Positions 44,322 to 52,840 of a stretch of 64,000 nt of DNA are shown here, one piece after another. Source of the DNA: VRUE01 sp963702175 (GTDB lineage: Bacteria > Actinomycetota > Thermoleophilia > Solirubrobacterales > 70-9); NCBI GenBank assembly GCA_963702175.1, contig OY969721.1, positions 2,356,001 through 2,420,000 of the forward strand. The letters are read 5' to 3'. Position numbers and translations under genes: made by a program. How positions within the stretch are numbered: the first letter of the stretch is position 1; every line of letters begins with the position of its first letter. Under the pieces are notes generated by a model that was not told the DNA's origin, made no database searches, and was given only the letters and a program-made list of their open reading frames with translations.

Positions 44322-45719
44322 TCAGCTTGCCTCTTTGCCGTTGCCGAGTACGCGGGCCTTCTCGGCGGCGAACTCCTCGTCGCTGAGGGTGCCCTTCTCG
44401 TGCAGGGCACCCAGGCGCTCGAGGCGCTCCAGACGGGCGTCTTCTTCGGACTTGCCGTCTCCGGCGTAGCCGCCACCCTCATCTCCGGCTGTGCTTCCCC
44501 CCACGGAGCGAGTGGCGGAATCGCGCAGTTTCGCCGCCCGCTCACCCAGGTTTGCGTCCTTGACGGCGCCGACCATGCGGTCGCGGGTGCGGCCGAAGAC
44601 GTCGCTGAACTCCGCGTCCGGGAATTCCTCCATGGTCTGCTTGCGCAGCTCACGCACCCCGAGCGCGATCATCGCGGCGACGATCAGCGTGGTGAGGAAG
44701 GAGCGCAGGTTCTGCGTCGGGGCCGAGAGGAAGTAGATGCCGATCAGGACCGCCAGGCCGGCGTAGACATAGGCGACTTGGTCGCGCAGCACCGGGGCGG
44801 CCGCTTTGCGGGTGGCGCGGGCGGAGGAGACGGGGGAGCCGAGCCAGCCGGCCAGCACTGCCAGGGCGCCGAAGACGATCACCGTCGTCGCGATGCTGAT
44901 CATCAGCGAGGTTGAGATCGACCAAGCCCGGTCGGCTGCCGGCCTGATGCTCTCGTCGACGACCAACTGATCGAGGACGATGCCGCCTGTCGCCTGACGG
45001 GCGACGATCACGGCGAAGCCGGCGGCGATCAGCCCGACGCCGCAAAAGAGCACCGTTACCCAGCGCCCATCGCGGGAGAGGTAGACGGCGAGGCCGAAGG
45101 TGAGCAGGGTAAGGATCGAGAGAACCAGCGCCAGCCCCTTGATCGCAGCCGTGATGTTCTGCGCCGTATCCAGCTGGTCGGAGCGCAGGATCGTGATCTG
45201 CCCGGCGTCAGGCGGCAGCCTTTCGGCGAGGTCGGCTCCGATCCCGACCTGGTCGGCTAGGTTCGTTACCAGGGTGCCGAGCTGCAGCTTCACCGTCCCT
45301 TCTTCGGTGGAGACGGCGCCTTTGCGCTCCTCCAGCACGGCGACGAGTTCTTCGTGCGCGGTCCGGTTCGCTTCTTCCCAGAGGCTTTGCGCCGTAGACG
45401 TCTTCAGCACCTCGTTGGCGCCGTCGCCGGCGACCTGGCGCAGCCCGCCTGAGATGGGGCCGGCGAGCTCCTTGGTATCGCCTGGCAGCCTCTCGCTGAG
45501 TTCCTGCTCGACGTCGACGTTTTCGTAGAGCTGGTCGACCAGGTAGTCAGCGAGGGCGGTGCGGATCGTTTCGTCCTGGATCAGCCGGTCGCTGGTCTCG
45601 ACCCAGTCGTTGGTGTTGAGCGCCTGCCGCTCGACCCAGATCGCAAAGACGCTGAGGAAGGCGAGCACCGAACCGAGCGCTACCAGGGCCTTGACCGTGC
45701 GACGGCGTCCGCGACTCAT
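44322..45719 (-). CDS. Integral membrane protein with C-terminal SHOCT domain
   Basis: 465 residues. One N-terminal membrane helix (residues ~10-30) is followed by a large outside domain to ~residue 190 (QALNTNDWVETSDRLIQDETIRTALADYLVDQLY is typical of this actinobacterial family). Four more helices follow (~195-215, 222-245, 265-290, 315-335). The cytoplasmic end has a Gly-rich linker and a SHOCT motif, LERLGALHEKGTLSDEEFAAEKARVLG. SHOCT is a short oligomerisation module. Function is unknown; the gene ends ten bases from tRNA-Thr. Confidence 0.82.
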   Translation of the reverse strand: MSRGRRRTVKALVALGSVLAFLSVFAIWVERQALNTNDWVETSDRLIQDETIRTALADYLVDQLYENVDVEQELSERLPGDTKELAGPISGGLRQVAGDGANEVLKTSTAQSLWEEANRTAHEELVAVLEERKGAVSTEEGTVKLQLGTLVTNLADQVGIGADLAERLPPDAGQITILRSDQLDTAQNITAAIKGLALVLSILTLLTFGLAVYLSRDGRWVTVLFCGVGLIAAGFAVIVARQATGGIVLDQLVVDESIRPAADRAWSISTSLMISIATTVIVFGALAVLAGWLGSPVSSARATRKAAAPVLRDQVAYVYAGLAVLIGIYFLSAPTQNLRSFLTTLIVAAMIALGVRELRKQTMEEFPDAEFSDVFGRTRDRMVGAVKDANLGERAAKLRDSATRSVGGSTAGDEGGGYAGDGKSEEDARLERLERLGALHEKGTLSDEEFAAEKARVLGNGKEAS

Positions 45720-45745
45720 TTCAGGAGGATGCTATACGTGACCTA

Positions 45746-46663
45746 GTGAAGCTCGAGGGAATTCACCACATCACCGCGATCACCGCCGACGCGCAGCGAA
45801 ACATCGATTTCTACGCCGGCGTGCTCGGCCTGCGCTTGGTCAAGAAGACCGTCAACCAGGACAACCCGACCGTCTACCACCTCTTCTTTGCAGATGAGAA
45901 GGGCAGCGCGGGGTCCGACCTCACCTTCTTCGAGTTTCCGGGCGTCGCGCCGGGGCGGCCCGGGGCGGGGACGGTGCACCGGATCGTCTGGCGCGTCGGG
46001 TCGATCGAGTCACTCGACTTCTGGGAGGAGCGGCTCGGCGGGCACGGCATCGAGTCGGAGCGGGCCGGGGCCGGCCTGCGCTTCTCCGACCCCGAGGGCC
46101 TGGACCACGAGCTCGCGGTCGTCGAGGTCGAGGATGAGCCGTTGATTGCGGAGCACCCCGAGATCCCAGCCAAACTTGCCCTCCAGGGCTTCCACGCTGT
46201 CTGCGCCTACAGCGCCGCTCCCGACATCAGCCGCCGCCTGCTGAAAGCGCTCGAGTTCGAGCTCGCCGGCGAGGACTGGGAAGCACGCGGGGAGAGTCGC
46301 GGCGGCCTCTACGTGCTCGAGCAGGCGCCGTCCGAGCCGACGGTCCAGGGTGCGGGCAGCGTCCACCACGTCGCCTGGGCCTCGAACATGGACGAGCACG
46401 AGTCATGGCGCGAGCGCGCCATTGGCGCTGGCGCCCAGGCGACCCCGGTGATCGACCGCTTCTACTTCCGCTCGATCTACTTCCGCGAGCCTAGCGGCGT
46501 GCTCTTCGAGATCGCCACGCTTGGTCCCGGCTTCACGGTCGACGAGCCACTCGAGCACCTCGGGGAGAAGCTCTCCCTGCCGCCCGATTTCGAGCACCTG
46601 AGGGCCGAGGTGGAACCGAACCTGCGGCCGGTCGTCAACCCGCGCACCGTCGCCGCGGAGTGA
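45746..46663 (+). CDS. Ring-cleaving dioxygenase, MhqO-like (two VOC modules)
   Basis: 305 residues from GTG 45746. Two VOC repeats are visible: EGIHHITAITADAQRNIDFYAGVLGLRLVKKTVNQD at the start, and QGFHAVCAYSAAPDISRRLLKALEF near residue 150. AGSVHHVAWASN and IYFREPSGVLFEIATLGPGFTVDEP provide the metal-binding His and Glu of the second half. The pattern is that of MhqO/MhqA hydroquinone dioxygenases of Bacillus. The next gene overlaps by GTGA and looks like a maleylacetate reductase, so the pair may carry out sequential steps of hydroquinone catabolism. Confidence 0.83.
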   Translation: MKLEGIHHITAITADAQRNIDFYAGVLGLRLVKKTVNQDNPTVYHLFFADEKGSAGSDLTFFEFPGVAPGRPGAGTVHRIVWRVGSIESLDFWEERLGGHGIESERAGAGLRFSDPEGLDHELAVVEVEDEPLIAEHPEIPAKLALQGFHAVCAYSAAPDISRRLLKALEFELAGEDWEARGESRGGLYVLEQAPSEPTVQGAGSVHHVAWASNMDEHESWRERAIGAGAQATPVIDRFYFRSIYFREPSGVLFEIATLGPGFTVDEPLEHLGEKLSLPPDFEHLRAEVEPNLRPVVNPRTVAAE

Positions 46664-47667
46664 ACGGCGGCGACTTCGTCTGGCGCGATGCCGGACGGAC
46701 AGTCGTCTTCCGCGACAGCGGCGTCGAGCAGGCCCCGCGACTGTTGGCTGAGAACGGCTTCGAGCCATTCGAGCTGCTGACCACCTCGCGGGCCCTGGCG
46801 GGGGCTCCCGCGCTGGCTGGCGCGGCGGCGCGGGTACACGAGCTCGGCCCGGGCGCGGTGCCGGAGGCCGCGGCGTCGCTGCTCGACTCGGTGGGCTCGC
46901 CGAACTTGGTCGCGCTCGGCGGCGGCCGCCCGATCGACTCGGCGAAGGCGATCGCCGCGGTCGGTGGCGCCCGTGTGGCGGCGATCCCGACGACGATGTC
47001 CGGCGCCGAGATGACCGGGATCCACCGGTTGCCTGCCGGCGCGGAGAATCGCGTCGACTCACTCGTGCGCCCGGCGCTGGTGATCGCCGACCCGGCCGTG
47101 ATGACCAGCCAGCCCGAGCAGCAGCTGCGGGCGAGCTCGATGAACGCCCTCGCCCACGGCGCTGACTCGCTCTACACGCCCTTCGCCAACCCCGTCTCCC
47201 AGATGACCGCTCTACGCGGGGCGGAGCTGATCGCGACCTCGCTCGACCAGGAGCCGGCCGAGCGCGATAGCGCCGGGCTGGCGCTCGGCTCGATCCTCTG
47301 CGGCTACGCGATCGACGCGGGCATGTTTGCCGTCCACCACGTCGTCTGCCAGACCCTGGTGCGGGTCTGCGGCAGTCCGCACGCCGAGACCAACGCCGCG
47401 ATCCTGCCGCGCGCGATGGCCTTCATGGTCCCCCGTGCCCCCGATGGCCTCGAGCCCCTGTGCATAGCTCTCGGCACTACTCCTGACCGGATCGAACCCC
47501 GCATCCTGGAACTGGGCGGCGACCCGTCCGGCCTCGGCGACGTCGGCGCCGACCGCACGAAGCTAGACGAGGCCCTCGACTCTATGCTGCTGCGCCCAGA
47601 GCTCGCCTTCACGCCCGAACCTCCCACGCGTGCTGATCTTCAGGGGATGGTCGACGCGGCCTGGTAA
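46660..47667 (+). CDS. Iron-containing alcohol dehydrogenase, maleylacetate-reductase-like
   Basis: 335 residues from GTG 46660. The nucleotide-binding stretch LVALGGGRPIDSAKAIAA and AIPTTMSGAEMTG are family hallmarks, as are the metal ligands in SSMNALAHGADSLY and FAVHHVVCQTLVRVCGSPHAETNAAILP. Length and motifs fit maleylacetate reductases better than the longer Fe-ADHs. It would reduce maleylacetate to 3-oxoadipate with NAD(P)H. Coupling to the MhqO-like gene supports that reading. Confidence 0.82.
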   Translation: MNGGDFVWRDAGRTVVFRDSGVEQAPRLLAENGFEPFELLTTSRALAGAPALAGAAARVHELGPGAVPEAAASLLDSVGSPNLVALGGGRPIDSAKAIAAVGGARVAAIPTTMSGAEMTGIHRLPAGAENRVDSLVRPALVIADPAVMTSQPEQQLRASSMNALAHGADSLYTPFANPVSQMTALRGAELIATSLDQEPAERDSAGLALGSILCGYAIDAGMFAVHHVVCQTLVRVCGSPHAETNAAILPRAMAFMVPRAPDGLEPLCIALGTTPDRIEPRILELGGDPSGLGDVGADRTKLDEALDSMLLRPELAFTPEPPTRADLQGMVDAAW

Positions 47668-47725
47668 CGGGGTCCAATCCTTGACCCGGCGGTAACCCGA
47701 TCACCTCACCCGTGTAGCGCTCTGC

Positions 47726-49390
47726 ATGGATGCAGTGCGACTCCAGCGATACCACGAGTACACGCGCCGCCACGGGGTCAACCGCTTCATGTACCTGCTG
47801 GCGCGGGTCTTCATGACCCCGTTCTTCCTCGTCTACTTCCGCTACGTCCGGGTCGGGCGGGAGCACGCCCGTCTCGACGGTGGCCTGATCGTCGCCTCCA
47901 ACCACCGCAGCTTCCTCGACCCCTTCGCGATCGGCGGCGCCCTGCCCTGGCGGCGGCCGATGAACTACGTCGCCAAGGTCGAGCTGTTTGAGCGCCGCTG
48001 GCAGGCCTGGTTGCTCTCGCGTCTCGGGGCCTTTCCGATCTGCCGCGGCGAGTCGGACGAGGACTCGGTTGAGACCGCGCGAGTCGTGGTCGAAAGGGGC
48101 GGTGCCGTCTGCATCTTCCCCGAGGGCACCCGGATCCGCCACGGGTCGCTGGCCGAGCCGAAGCGCGGGGTCGGCCGGCTGGCGCTCGAAACCGGCGCCC
48201 CGGTGGTCCCTGCGGCCGTGCTCGGGACCGAGCACGTGCGCCGGGGCTGGCGCATCCGACCGCGCAAGGTGCAGGTGCGCCTCGGCAAGGCGATCACCTT
48301 CCCGCGTGCCACCCGCCCATCGCCGGGGCTGGCGGAAACGGTGACCGCGCGGATCTGGCCCAGCGTCGAGTTGCAGTGGGAGGCGATGGGGGGACTGCCG
48401 CCGATGCGGCGCGCCGCCGTGATCGGCGCCGGCAGCTGGGGCACGGCAGTCGCGGTCCTGCTGGCCCGGGGTGGGCTCGAGGTCCAGCTCGGTGCCCGCA
48501 CCGCCGAGCACGCGGCCGAGATCGAGGCCGACGGCGAAAATCGTCGCTATCTGGAGGGCGTTCCATTGCCGGATGCGGTGCGGGTGCGGCAGGCTTCGGA
48601 AATCGAGCTGGCGGGGCTGGACCTCGTCTGCCTGGCGATCCCCTCCGCCTCGCTGCCGCAGGCAGTGGGCGCGATCGCCGATCGGGTCGGCGCCCGTGCC
48701 TCGCTGCTGCTGCTGACCAAGGGGATGGTCTCGCCGCTGGGTCAGTTGCCAGCCGAGTACGTGGGGGAGCGGGTGCGCGCCCGGGCGATCGCCTGTCTCG
48801 GCGGTCCCGCCCACGCGCGCGAGGCTGTCTCGGGCTCGGCCGCGCTCGTCCTCGGCTCCGCCGATTCCGACCTGCGCGACCAGCTCGGTGAGGTCTTCGA
48901 CCGCGCCGGGCTCGTCTGCGAGCGCTCACGCGACGTGGTCGGGGTCGAGATGGCGGGGGCAGCGAAGAACGCCGCCGCGCTCGCCGCCGCGGCAGCCGAG
49001 CCACATGGGCTCAACGCGGCCGGGATCGCTGCGGCAGAGGTCTGGCGCGAGTGCATCGAGCACGCGATTCGCCGCGGCGCCGAGCTCGAGACCTTCTCCG
49101 GCCTGGCCGGGGTCGGGGACCTGACGGCGACGGTGATGGCGCCGGCCGGGCGCAACCGCCGCGCCGGCGAGCTGCTCGGCAGCGGCACCCCCGCGGATGA
49201 GATCCCAGACATGATCGGACAGGCATCGGAGGGCCTGGATGCGGCTCCTTTGCTGGCCCAGGCGGCAGCCAGCAACGGCGGTAAGGCCGAGGCCCTGGAA
49301 GGTCTCGCGGCGCTGATCCGCGGCGAGATTGACGCCGACGCCTGGGTGGCATGTCTGCGTCGGGCGGAGCAGTCGAGGAGGGCGGCATGA
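47726..49390 (+). CDS. Fusion of 1-acylglycerol-3-phosphate acyltransferase (PlsC) and glycerol-3-phosphate dehydrogenase (GpsA)
   Basis: 554 residues in one uninterrupted frame. Residues 1-225 are a PlsC-type acyltransferase: membrane-associating helix near residue 20-40, SNHRSFLDPF (HX4D), and IFPEGTRIRHG. Residues ~229-554 are GpsA: AAVIGAGSWGTAVAVLLARGG (NAD-binding), LLLTKGM, CLGGPAHAREA, EMAGAAKNAAALAA with the catalytic lysine, and FSGLAGVGDLTATV. The join (GGLPPMRRAAVIGAG) has no spacer and no second start site is obvious. GpsA makes glycerol-3-phosphate and PlsC acylates lysophosphatidate, so the fusion brings together two ends of phosphatidate synthesis, with the first acylation (PlsX/Y or PlsB) missing between. 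Confidence 0.9.
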   Translation: MDAVRLQRYHEYTRRHGVNRFMYLLARVFMTPFFLVYFRYVRVGREHARLDGGLIVASNHRSFLDPFAIGGALPWRRPMNYVAKVELFERRWQAWLLSRLGAFPICRGESDEDSVETARVVVERGGAVCIFPEGTRIRHGSLAEPKRGVGRLALETGAPVVPAAVLGTEHVRRGWRIRPRKVQVRLGKAITFPRATRPSPGLAETVTARIWPSVELQWEAMGGLPPMRRAAVIGAGSWGTAVAVLLARGGLEVQLGARTAEHAAEIEADGENRRYLEGVPLPDAVRVRQASEIELAGLDLVCLAIPSASLPQAVGAIADRVGARASLLLLTKGMVSPLGQLPAEYVGERVRARAIACLGGPAHAREAVSGSAALVLGSADSDLRDQLGEVFDRAGLVCERSRDVVGVEMAGAAKNAAALAAAAAEPHGLNAAGIAAAEVWRECIEHAIRRGAELETFSGLAGVGDLTATVMAPAGRNRRAGELLGSGTPADEIPDMIGQASEGLDAAPLLAQAAASNGGKAEALEGLAALIRGEIDADAWVACLRRAEQSRRAA

Positions 49391-49429
49391 TGCGGCTGGA
49401 TCCCGCAATCGTTGAACTAGTCTTGGCTC

Positions 49430-49993
49430 GTGAGCGAGGACGAGAAGGAGAACGTCGAGCCGGCGAGCCTCGACCCGGAGGCGAAGGCGGAGCTCGACCG
49501 CGCTTTCGAGGATCTCTACCGCACCCACCTGCGCGACATCTACTCCTACGCCTACTACCGGGTCGGCAACCAACACGACGCCGAGGACCTAACCGAGCAG
49601 GCTTTTCTCCAGGCATACCGCCACTTCGACCGCGCCCGGCGCGAGTCGGACGGCCGCCCTCTGCGTCCCTGGCTGATCCGGATCGCGCACAACCTCGCCT
49701 CCAACTACTACCGGGATCGCTCGCGCCGTCCCCAGACCCCGCTCGACAGCACCGAGCCGATCGCCGCCCGCCACGGCACCGAGGCGATCGCCGAGGGCCG
49801 CGAGGAGCTGCGGCAGGTGATCGAGCACCTCGACAAACTTCCGGACGACCGGCGCGAGGCACTGATCATGCGCTTTGCCCTGGGCATGGACAACCGCGAG
49901 ATCGCTCGTGCTCTAGGCCGCACCGATGGGGCGACCAAGGTGCTGATCCACCGGGCGATCAAACAACTGCAGGAGGAGATGAGCGATGAGTGA
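49430..49993 (+). CDS. ECF-type RNA polymerase sigma factor
   Basis: 187 residues from GTG 49430. Region 2: FEDLYRTHLRDIYSYAYYRVGNQHDAEDLTEQAFLQAYRHFDR, then PWLIRIAHNLASNYYRDRSRRP. Region 4: LDKLPDDRREALIMRFALGMDNREIARALGRTDGATKVLIHRAIKQLQEEM. The following small membrane protein overlaps it by eight bases, a layout typical for an ECF sigma factor with its anti-sigma factor. Confidence 0.92.
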   Translation: MSEDEKENVEPASLDPEAKAELDRAFEDLYRTHLRDIYSYAYYRVGNQHDAEDLTEQAFLQAYRHFDRARRESDGRPLRPWLIRIAHNLASNYYRDRSRRPQTPLDSTEPIAARHGTEAIAEGREELRQVIEHLDKLPDDRREALIMRFALGMDNREIARALGRTDGATKVLIHRAIKQLQEEMSDE

Positions 49994-50297
49994 AGTCGAG
50001 CGGCTTCTCGCCGATGCTCTGCGCCCGATTGAGCCGCCAGAGCGGCTCTCTGGACGAGTGGAGGACACCCTCACCGCCGTCACCGCGGCCGCCGCCGAGG
50101 AGCTTTCCGACTGGGCGGAGGAGCTCTCCGAGAGCGAGCTGCACTCCCTGCGCGACCCGCGCAACTGGGTGCGACCGGTGGTTGCGGTCGGCGTCGGCGG
50201 CGTCGCCACCGGCGCCCTGGTCCTGCTCGAGGCGCGCCGGCGTGGTCGCCAGCAGGCCAGTGGCCGATTTCGTGCCCTGACCGAGCGCATCAGGTAG
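49986..50297 (+). CDS. Small single-pass membrane protein, candidate anti-sigma partner
   Basis: 103 residues. The N-terminal 55 residues are helical and acidic (SEVERLLADALRPIEPPERLSGRVEDTLTAVTAAAAEELSDWAEEL); one membrane helix follows (VRPVVAVGVGGVATGALVLLEA) and then a basic tail. It lacks the ZAS zinc motif. Position after and overlapping the ECF sigma gene suggests it anchors or inhibits that factor; this is inferred from context only. Confidence 0.62.
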   Translation: MSEVERLLADALRPIEPPERLSGRVEDTLTAVTAAAAEELSDWAEELSESELHSLRDPRNWVRPVVAVGVGGVATGALVLLEARRRGRQQASGRFRALTERIR

Positions 50298-50322
50298 GAA
50301 CGCAATCGGCGAGACTCGGGCG

Positions 50323-50886
50323 GTGCGGTTCGAGATCTCTCCGACGACCCACCTCCGCCTCTTCGAGTACTCCGACGCCGAGGAGCTGCACGCCCTAATT
50401 GAGGCGAACCGCGAGCGGCTGGCGCGCTGGCTGTCCTGGGCAGCCGGCCAGACCTACGAGGACACAGTTGGGTTCATCGAGAAAACGGTTACGCAGCACG
50501 CCGCCAACAACGGCTTTCAGGCGGCGATCGTCTGTGAGGGAAGGATCGCCGGCGCGGTCGGCTTCCGCGAGGGCGAGTGGGAGGAGGGCTCGACCAGCCT
50601 CGGCTACTGGCTCGGCGAGGCGTACGAGGGCAGGGGCACGATGACCGAGGCGGTTCGTGCTCTCACCGACCACGCTCTCAACGCCTGGAGATTGCGCCGG
50701 GTCGAGATCCGCGCCGCGACGGAGAACCGCCGCAGCCGTGCGATTCCGGAGCGCCTCGGATTCGCCGAGGAGGGCACGCTGCGCAAAGCGGAACTGGTCG
50801 GCGGCCGCTACCTCGACAGCGTCGTCTACTCGATGCTGGTTGCGAACTGGTCTAGAGCCGGGGCTCGACCTCGACCGGGCAGTTGA
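50323..50886 (+). CDS. RimJ/RimL-family GNAT N-acetyltransferase
   Basis: 187 residues from GTG 50323. The pattern RLFEYSDAEELHALIEANRERLARWLSWAAG, GAVGFREGEWEEGSTSLGYWLGEAYEGRGTMTEAVRALTDHAL (with acetyl-CoA loop EGRGTMTEA) and RRVEIRAATENRRSRAIPERLGFAEEGTLR is that of RimL-type enzymes, which acetylate N-termini of ribosomal proteins or antibiotics. It overlaps the convergent OsmC gene by 35 bp. Confidence 0.88.
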   Translation: MRFEISPTTHLRLFEYSDAEELHALIEANRERLARWLSWAAGQTYEDTVGFIEKTVTQHAANNGFQAAIVCEGRIAGAVGFREGEWEEGSTSLGYWLGEAYEGRGTMTEAVRALTDHALNAWRLRRVEIRAATENRRSRAIPERLGFAEEGTLRKAELVGGRYLDSVVYSMLVANWSRAGARPRPGS

Positions 50887-51268
50887 CGGTGTTGGCGATG
50901 AAGCAGCGCTCGTGTGCGCGGTGGTGCAGCGACTCGAGCTGAGCTTCGCCGACCTCGCCCTCGAAGACGACGCGGGGGCGCAGCACGACGCGGGTGAACC
51001 GCTCGCCGTCCAGCGTCCCCTCGGCCTCATCCTCATATGAGGTCACCCGCGCGCCCTCGCCGCGCGCCAGGGCGAGGAACCAGAGCATGTGACAGGTCGA
51101 GAGCGAGGCGACGAACAGCTCCTCGGGGTCGGCCTTGCTCCCGTCCCCGCCGAACTCGGGGGCGCTGGAGGCGGCGATTCGCTGATCGGCGAGCTCGACC
51201 GTGTGCGCGCGAGCGTCGTCTGGGTCGGCGTCCCAGCTGACTTTGGCGTGGTGGGTGCTCGTCTTCAT
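50852..51268 (-). CDS. OsmC-family peroxiredoxin-like protein
   Basis: 138 residues. Both reactive cysteines of the family are visible: SLSTCHMLWFLALA and CFIANTVNCPVEVEP. The start KTSTHHAKVSWDADPDDARAHTVEL and GSKADPEELFVASLS match the OsmC fold. It reduces organic hydroperoxides in the cytoplasm. Its start overlaps the stop of the upstream chimeric gene by four bases. Confidence 0.9.
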   Translation of the reverse strand: MKTSTHHAKVSWDADPDDARAHTVELADQRIAASSAPEFGGDGSKADPEELFVASLSTCHMLWFLALARGEGARVTSYEDEAEGTLDGERFTRVVLRPRVVFEGEVGEAQLESLHHRAHERCFIANTVNCPVEVEPRL

Positions 51269-52425
51269 CGCTTCACCACATTCTCCAGCGGCCGCCCGTC
51301 AAGCAGGCGCTCGACCTGCTCGCCGACCATCTCCCATGAGCGCCGGTAGCGGCGCGGGGTGTCGCCGGCCATGTGCGGCGTCAGCAGCAGGTTGGGGGCC
51401 GACCATAGGCGGTCGCCTGTGGGCAGGGGCTCGGGATCGGTGACGTCGAGCGCCGCCCGGATGCGGCCGTCATAGAGGGCTTCGGTTAGCGCCTCCTGGT
51501 CGACGAGCCGGCCGCGCCCGGCATTGACCAGGAGCGCCCCCGGCTTCATCGCGCCGATCAGGTCCGCGTCGACCAGGCCCTCGGTGTCGGGGGTGAGCGG
51601 CGCCAGCACGATGACCACGAGGTCGCCGGCGAACGGCGGCCGCCACTCGCCCCGGGCGACGATGTTGCGCCAGAGGCCCTGCCGCTGCGCGTTGAGGTGC
51701 TCGGGCAGTTTCCGCTGCATAGCCAGCACGGCCCCGACGACCCACTCGGCGACGGCTGCGTCGTGGGCGCCGCGCGAGTTGCAGACCGTGACGCCATCGG
51801 GAATGTGGGGGAGGAGCCACTCGACGCCCGACTCGAGCGCCTGCACGAGGCGCAGGCGCGACATGCCGGGCAGGGCGTCGAGCACCCGCCGGCTGCGGTA
51901 GGGGGGCACCAGCACCGCGTCGCTGAGGACGATCGCGGTCAGCCTGCGCGCGCCCAGGGCCCGCAGCCGCTCCTCCCCGGCGCGGATCAGCGCCTCGGAA
52001 TCGCGAGCCAGCAGGCTCACGAGCGCGCTCTCGTCGTCGGTCTCCGTGGTCGGGCCGTCGGCCCGGCGCCAGAGGGCCAGGACGGGCTCGACGTCGGCCT
52101 GTGTTGCGCCGCGGATCGTCCAGTCGTCCGTGGCGCATTCGCCGATCGCCGAGGCTCGGAGCCGGACCACGGCTCGCCCGCTCCGCTCCTCCAGCTTCTC
52201 CACGCCCTGCTCCACCGCGAGGCCGAAGCGGTCATAGAAGGCGAGCGCCGGCCGGTTCTCGGGCAGCACCCAGAGGACGACCTCGCGCCAGCCCAACCTC
52301 TCCAGCTCCCCCAGCGCGGCTGTCATCAGGGCGCCGCGGTACGCCGCCTGCCACGAGCGGACGTGGATGTCGGCGATGGCGGTGACATCGGCATCCTTGG
52401 CCCGGCGTGTGGCAACGGCAGTCAT
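51265..52425 (-). CDS. Chimeric reading frame: two GNAT fragments joined to a D-2-hydroxyacid dehydrogenase lacking its NAD-binding core
   Basis: 386 residues in one frame. Residues 1-~28 (RRAKDADVTAIADIHVRSWQAAYRGAL) are the start of a GNAT domain and jump directly to its last third (MTAALGELERLGWREVVLWVLPENRPALAFYDRFG). Residues ~103-165 give a second GNAT start (WTIRGATQADVEPVLALW) that jumps to its late helix (AGEERLRALGARRLTAIVL). Next comes a D-2-hydroxyacid dehydrogenase: catalytic Arg in NAGRGRLVD, Glu in DVTDPEPLP and His in LTPHMAGD are present, but the Rossmann GxGxxG and ~60 surrounding residues are missing after GEWRPPF. All joins keep the same frame. It is unlikely to be an active dehydrogenase. 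Confidence 0.75.
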   Translation of the reverse strand: MTAVATRRAKDADVTAIADIHVRSWQAAYRGALMTAALGELERLGWREVVLWVLPENRPALAFYDRFGLAVEQGVEKLEERSGRAVVRLRASAIGECATDDWTIRGATQADVEPVLALWRRADGPTTETDDESALVSLLARDSEALIRAGEERLRALGARRLTAIVLSDAVLVPPYRSRRVLDALPGMSRLRLVQALESGVEWLLPHIPDGVTVCNSRGAHDAAVAEWVVGAVLAMQRKLPEHLNAQRQGLWRNIVARGEWRPPFAGDLVVIVLAPLTPDTEGLVDADLIGAMKPGALLVNAGRGRLVDQEALTEALYDGRIRAALDVTDPEPLPTGDRLWSAPNLLLTPHMAGDTPRRYRRSWEMVGEQVERLLDGRPLENVVKR

Positions 52426-52477
52426 CGCGAGAGAGTAGTCCGGCCGCGGTCGGCCTTGACGGCGCTACGGTGACCGC

Positions 52478-52840
52478 GTGACCGAGGCTGAGCAGATCAT
52501 CAGGGCGGCATACGCGGCCTTCAACGCCCGCGACCTCGACGCGGCGATCGAGCTGATGCACCCCGAGGTCGACTGGCCCAACGCCTGGGAGGGCGGCCGG
52601 GTGCGAGGGCGAGAGGCCGTGCGCGCCTACTGGGAGCGCCAGTTCGTGGCGATCTCCAGCCAGGTGGAGCCGGAGAGGTTCTCGCGGGAAGCCGACGGCA
52701 GCATCACGGTCGATGTCCACCAGGTCATCCACGACGCCAAGACCGGCGAGCTGCTCGCCGACTCCCGAGTACGCCACCGTCACTGGCTGGATGGCGACCT
52801 CGTGGTGCGAATGGATGTGACTGAGGATCCGCAACCGTGA
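52478..52840 (+). CDS. SnoaL-like (NTF2-fold) protein
   Basis: 120 residues from GTG 52478. EQIIRAAYAAFNARDLDAAIELMHPEVDWPNAWEGGRVRGREAVRAYWERQF is the common start of SnoaL/NTF2-like proteins, and DGDLVVRMDVTED is the end. The fold forms a small cone-shaped pocket used by cyclases, isomerases or binding proteins. The next gene, another SnoaL-like protein, overlaps by four bases (GTGA). Confidence 0.85.
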   Translation: MTEAEQIIRAAYAAFNARDLDAAIELMHPEVDWPNAWEGGRVRGREAVRAYWERQFVAISSQVEPERFSREADGSITVDVHQVIHDAKTGELLADSRVRHRHWLDGDLVVRMDVTEDPQP

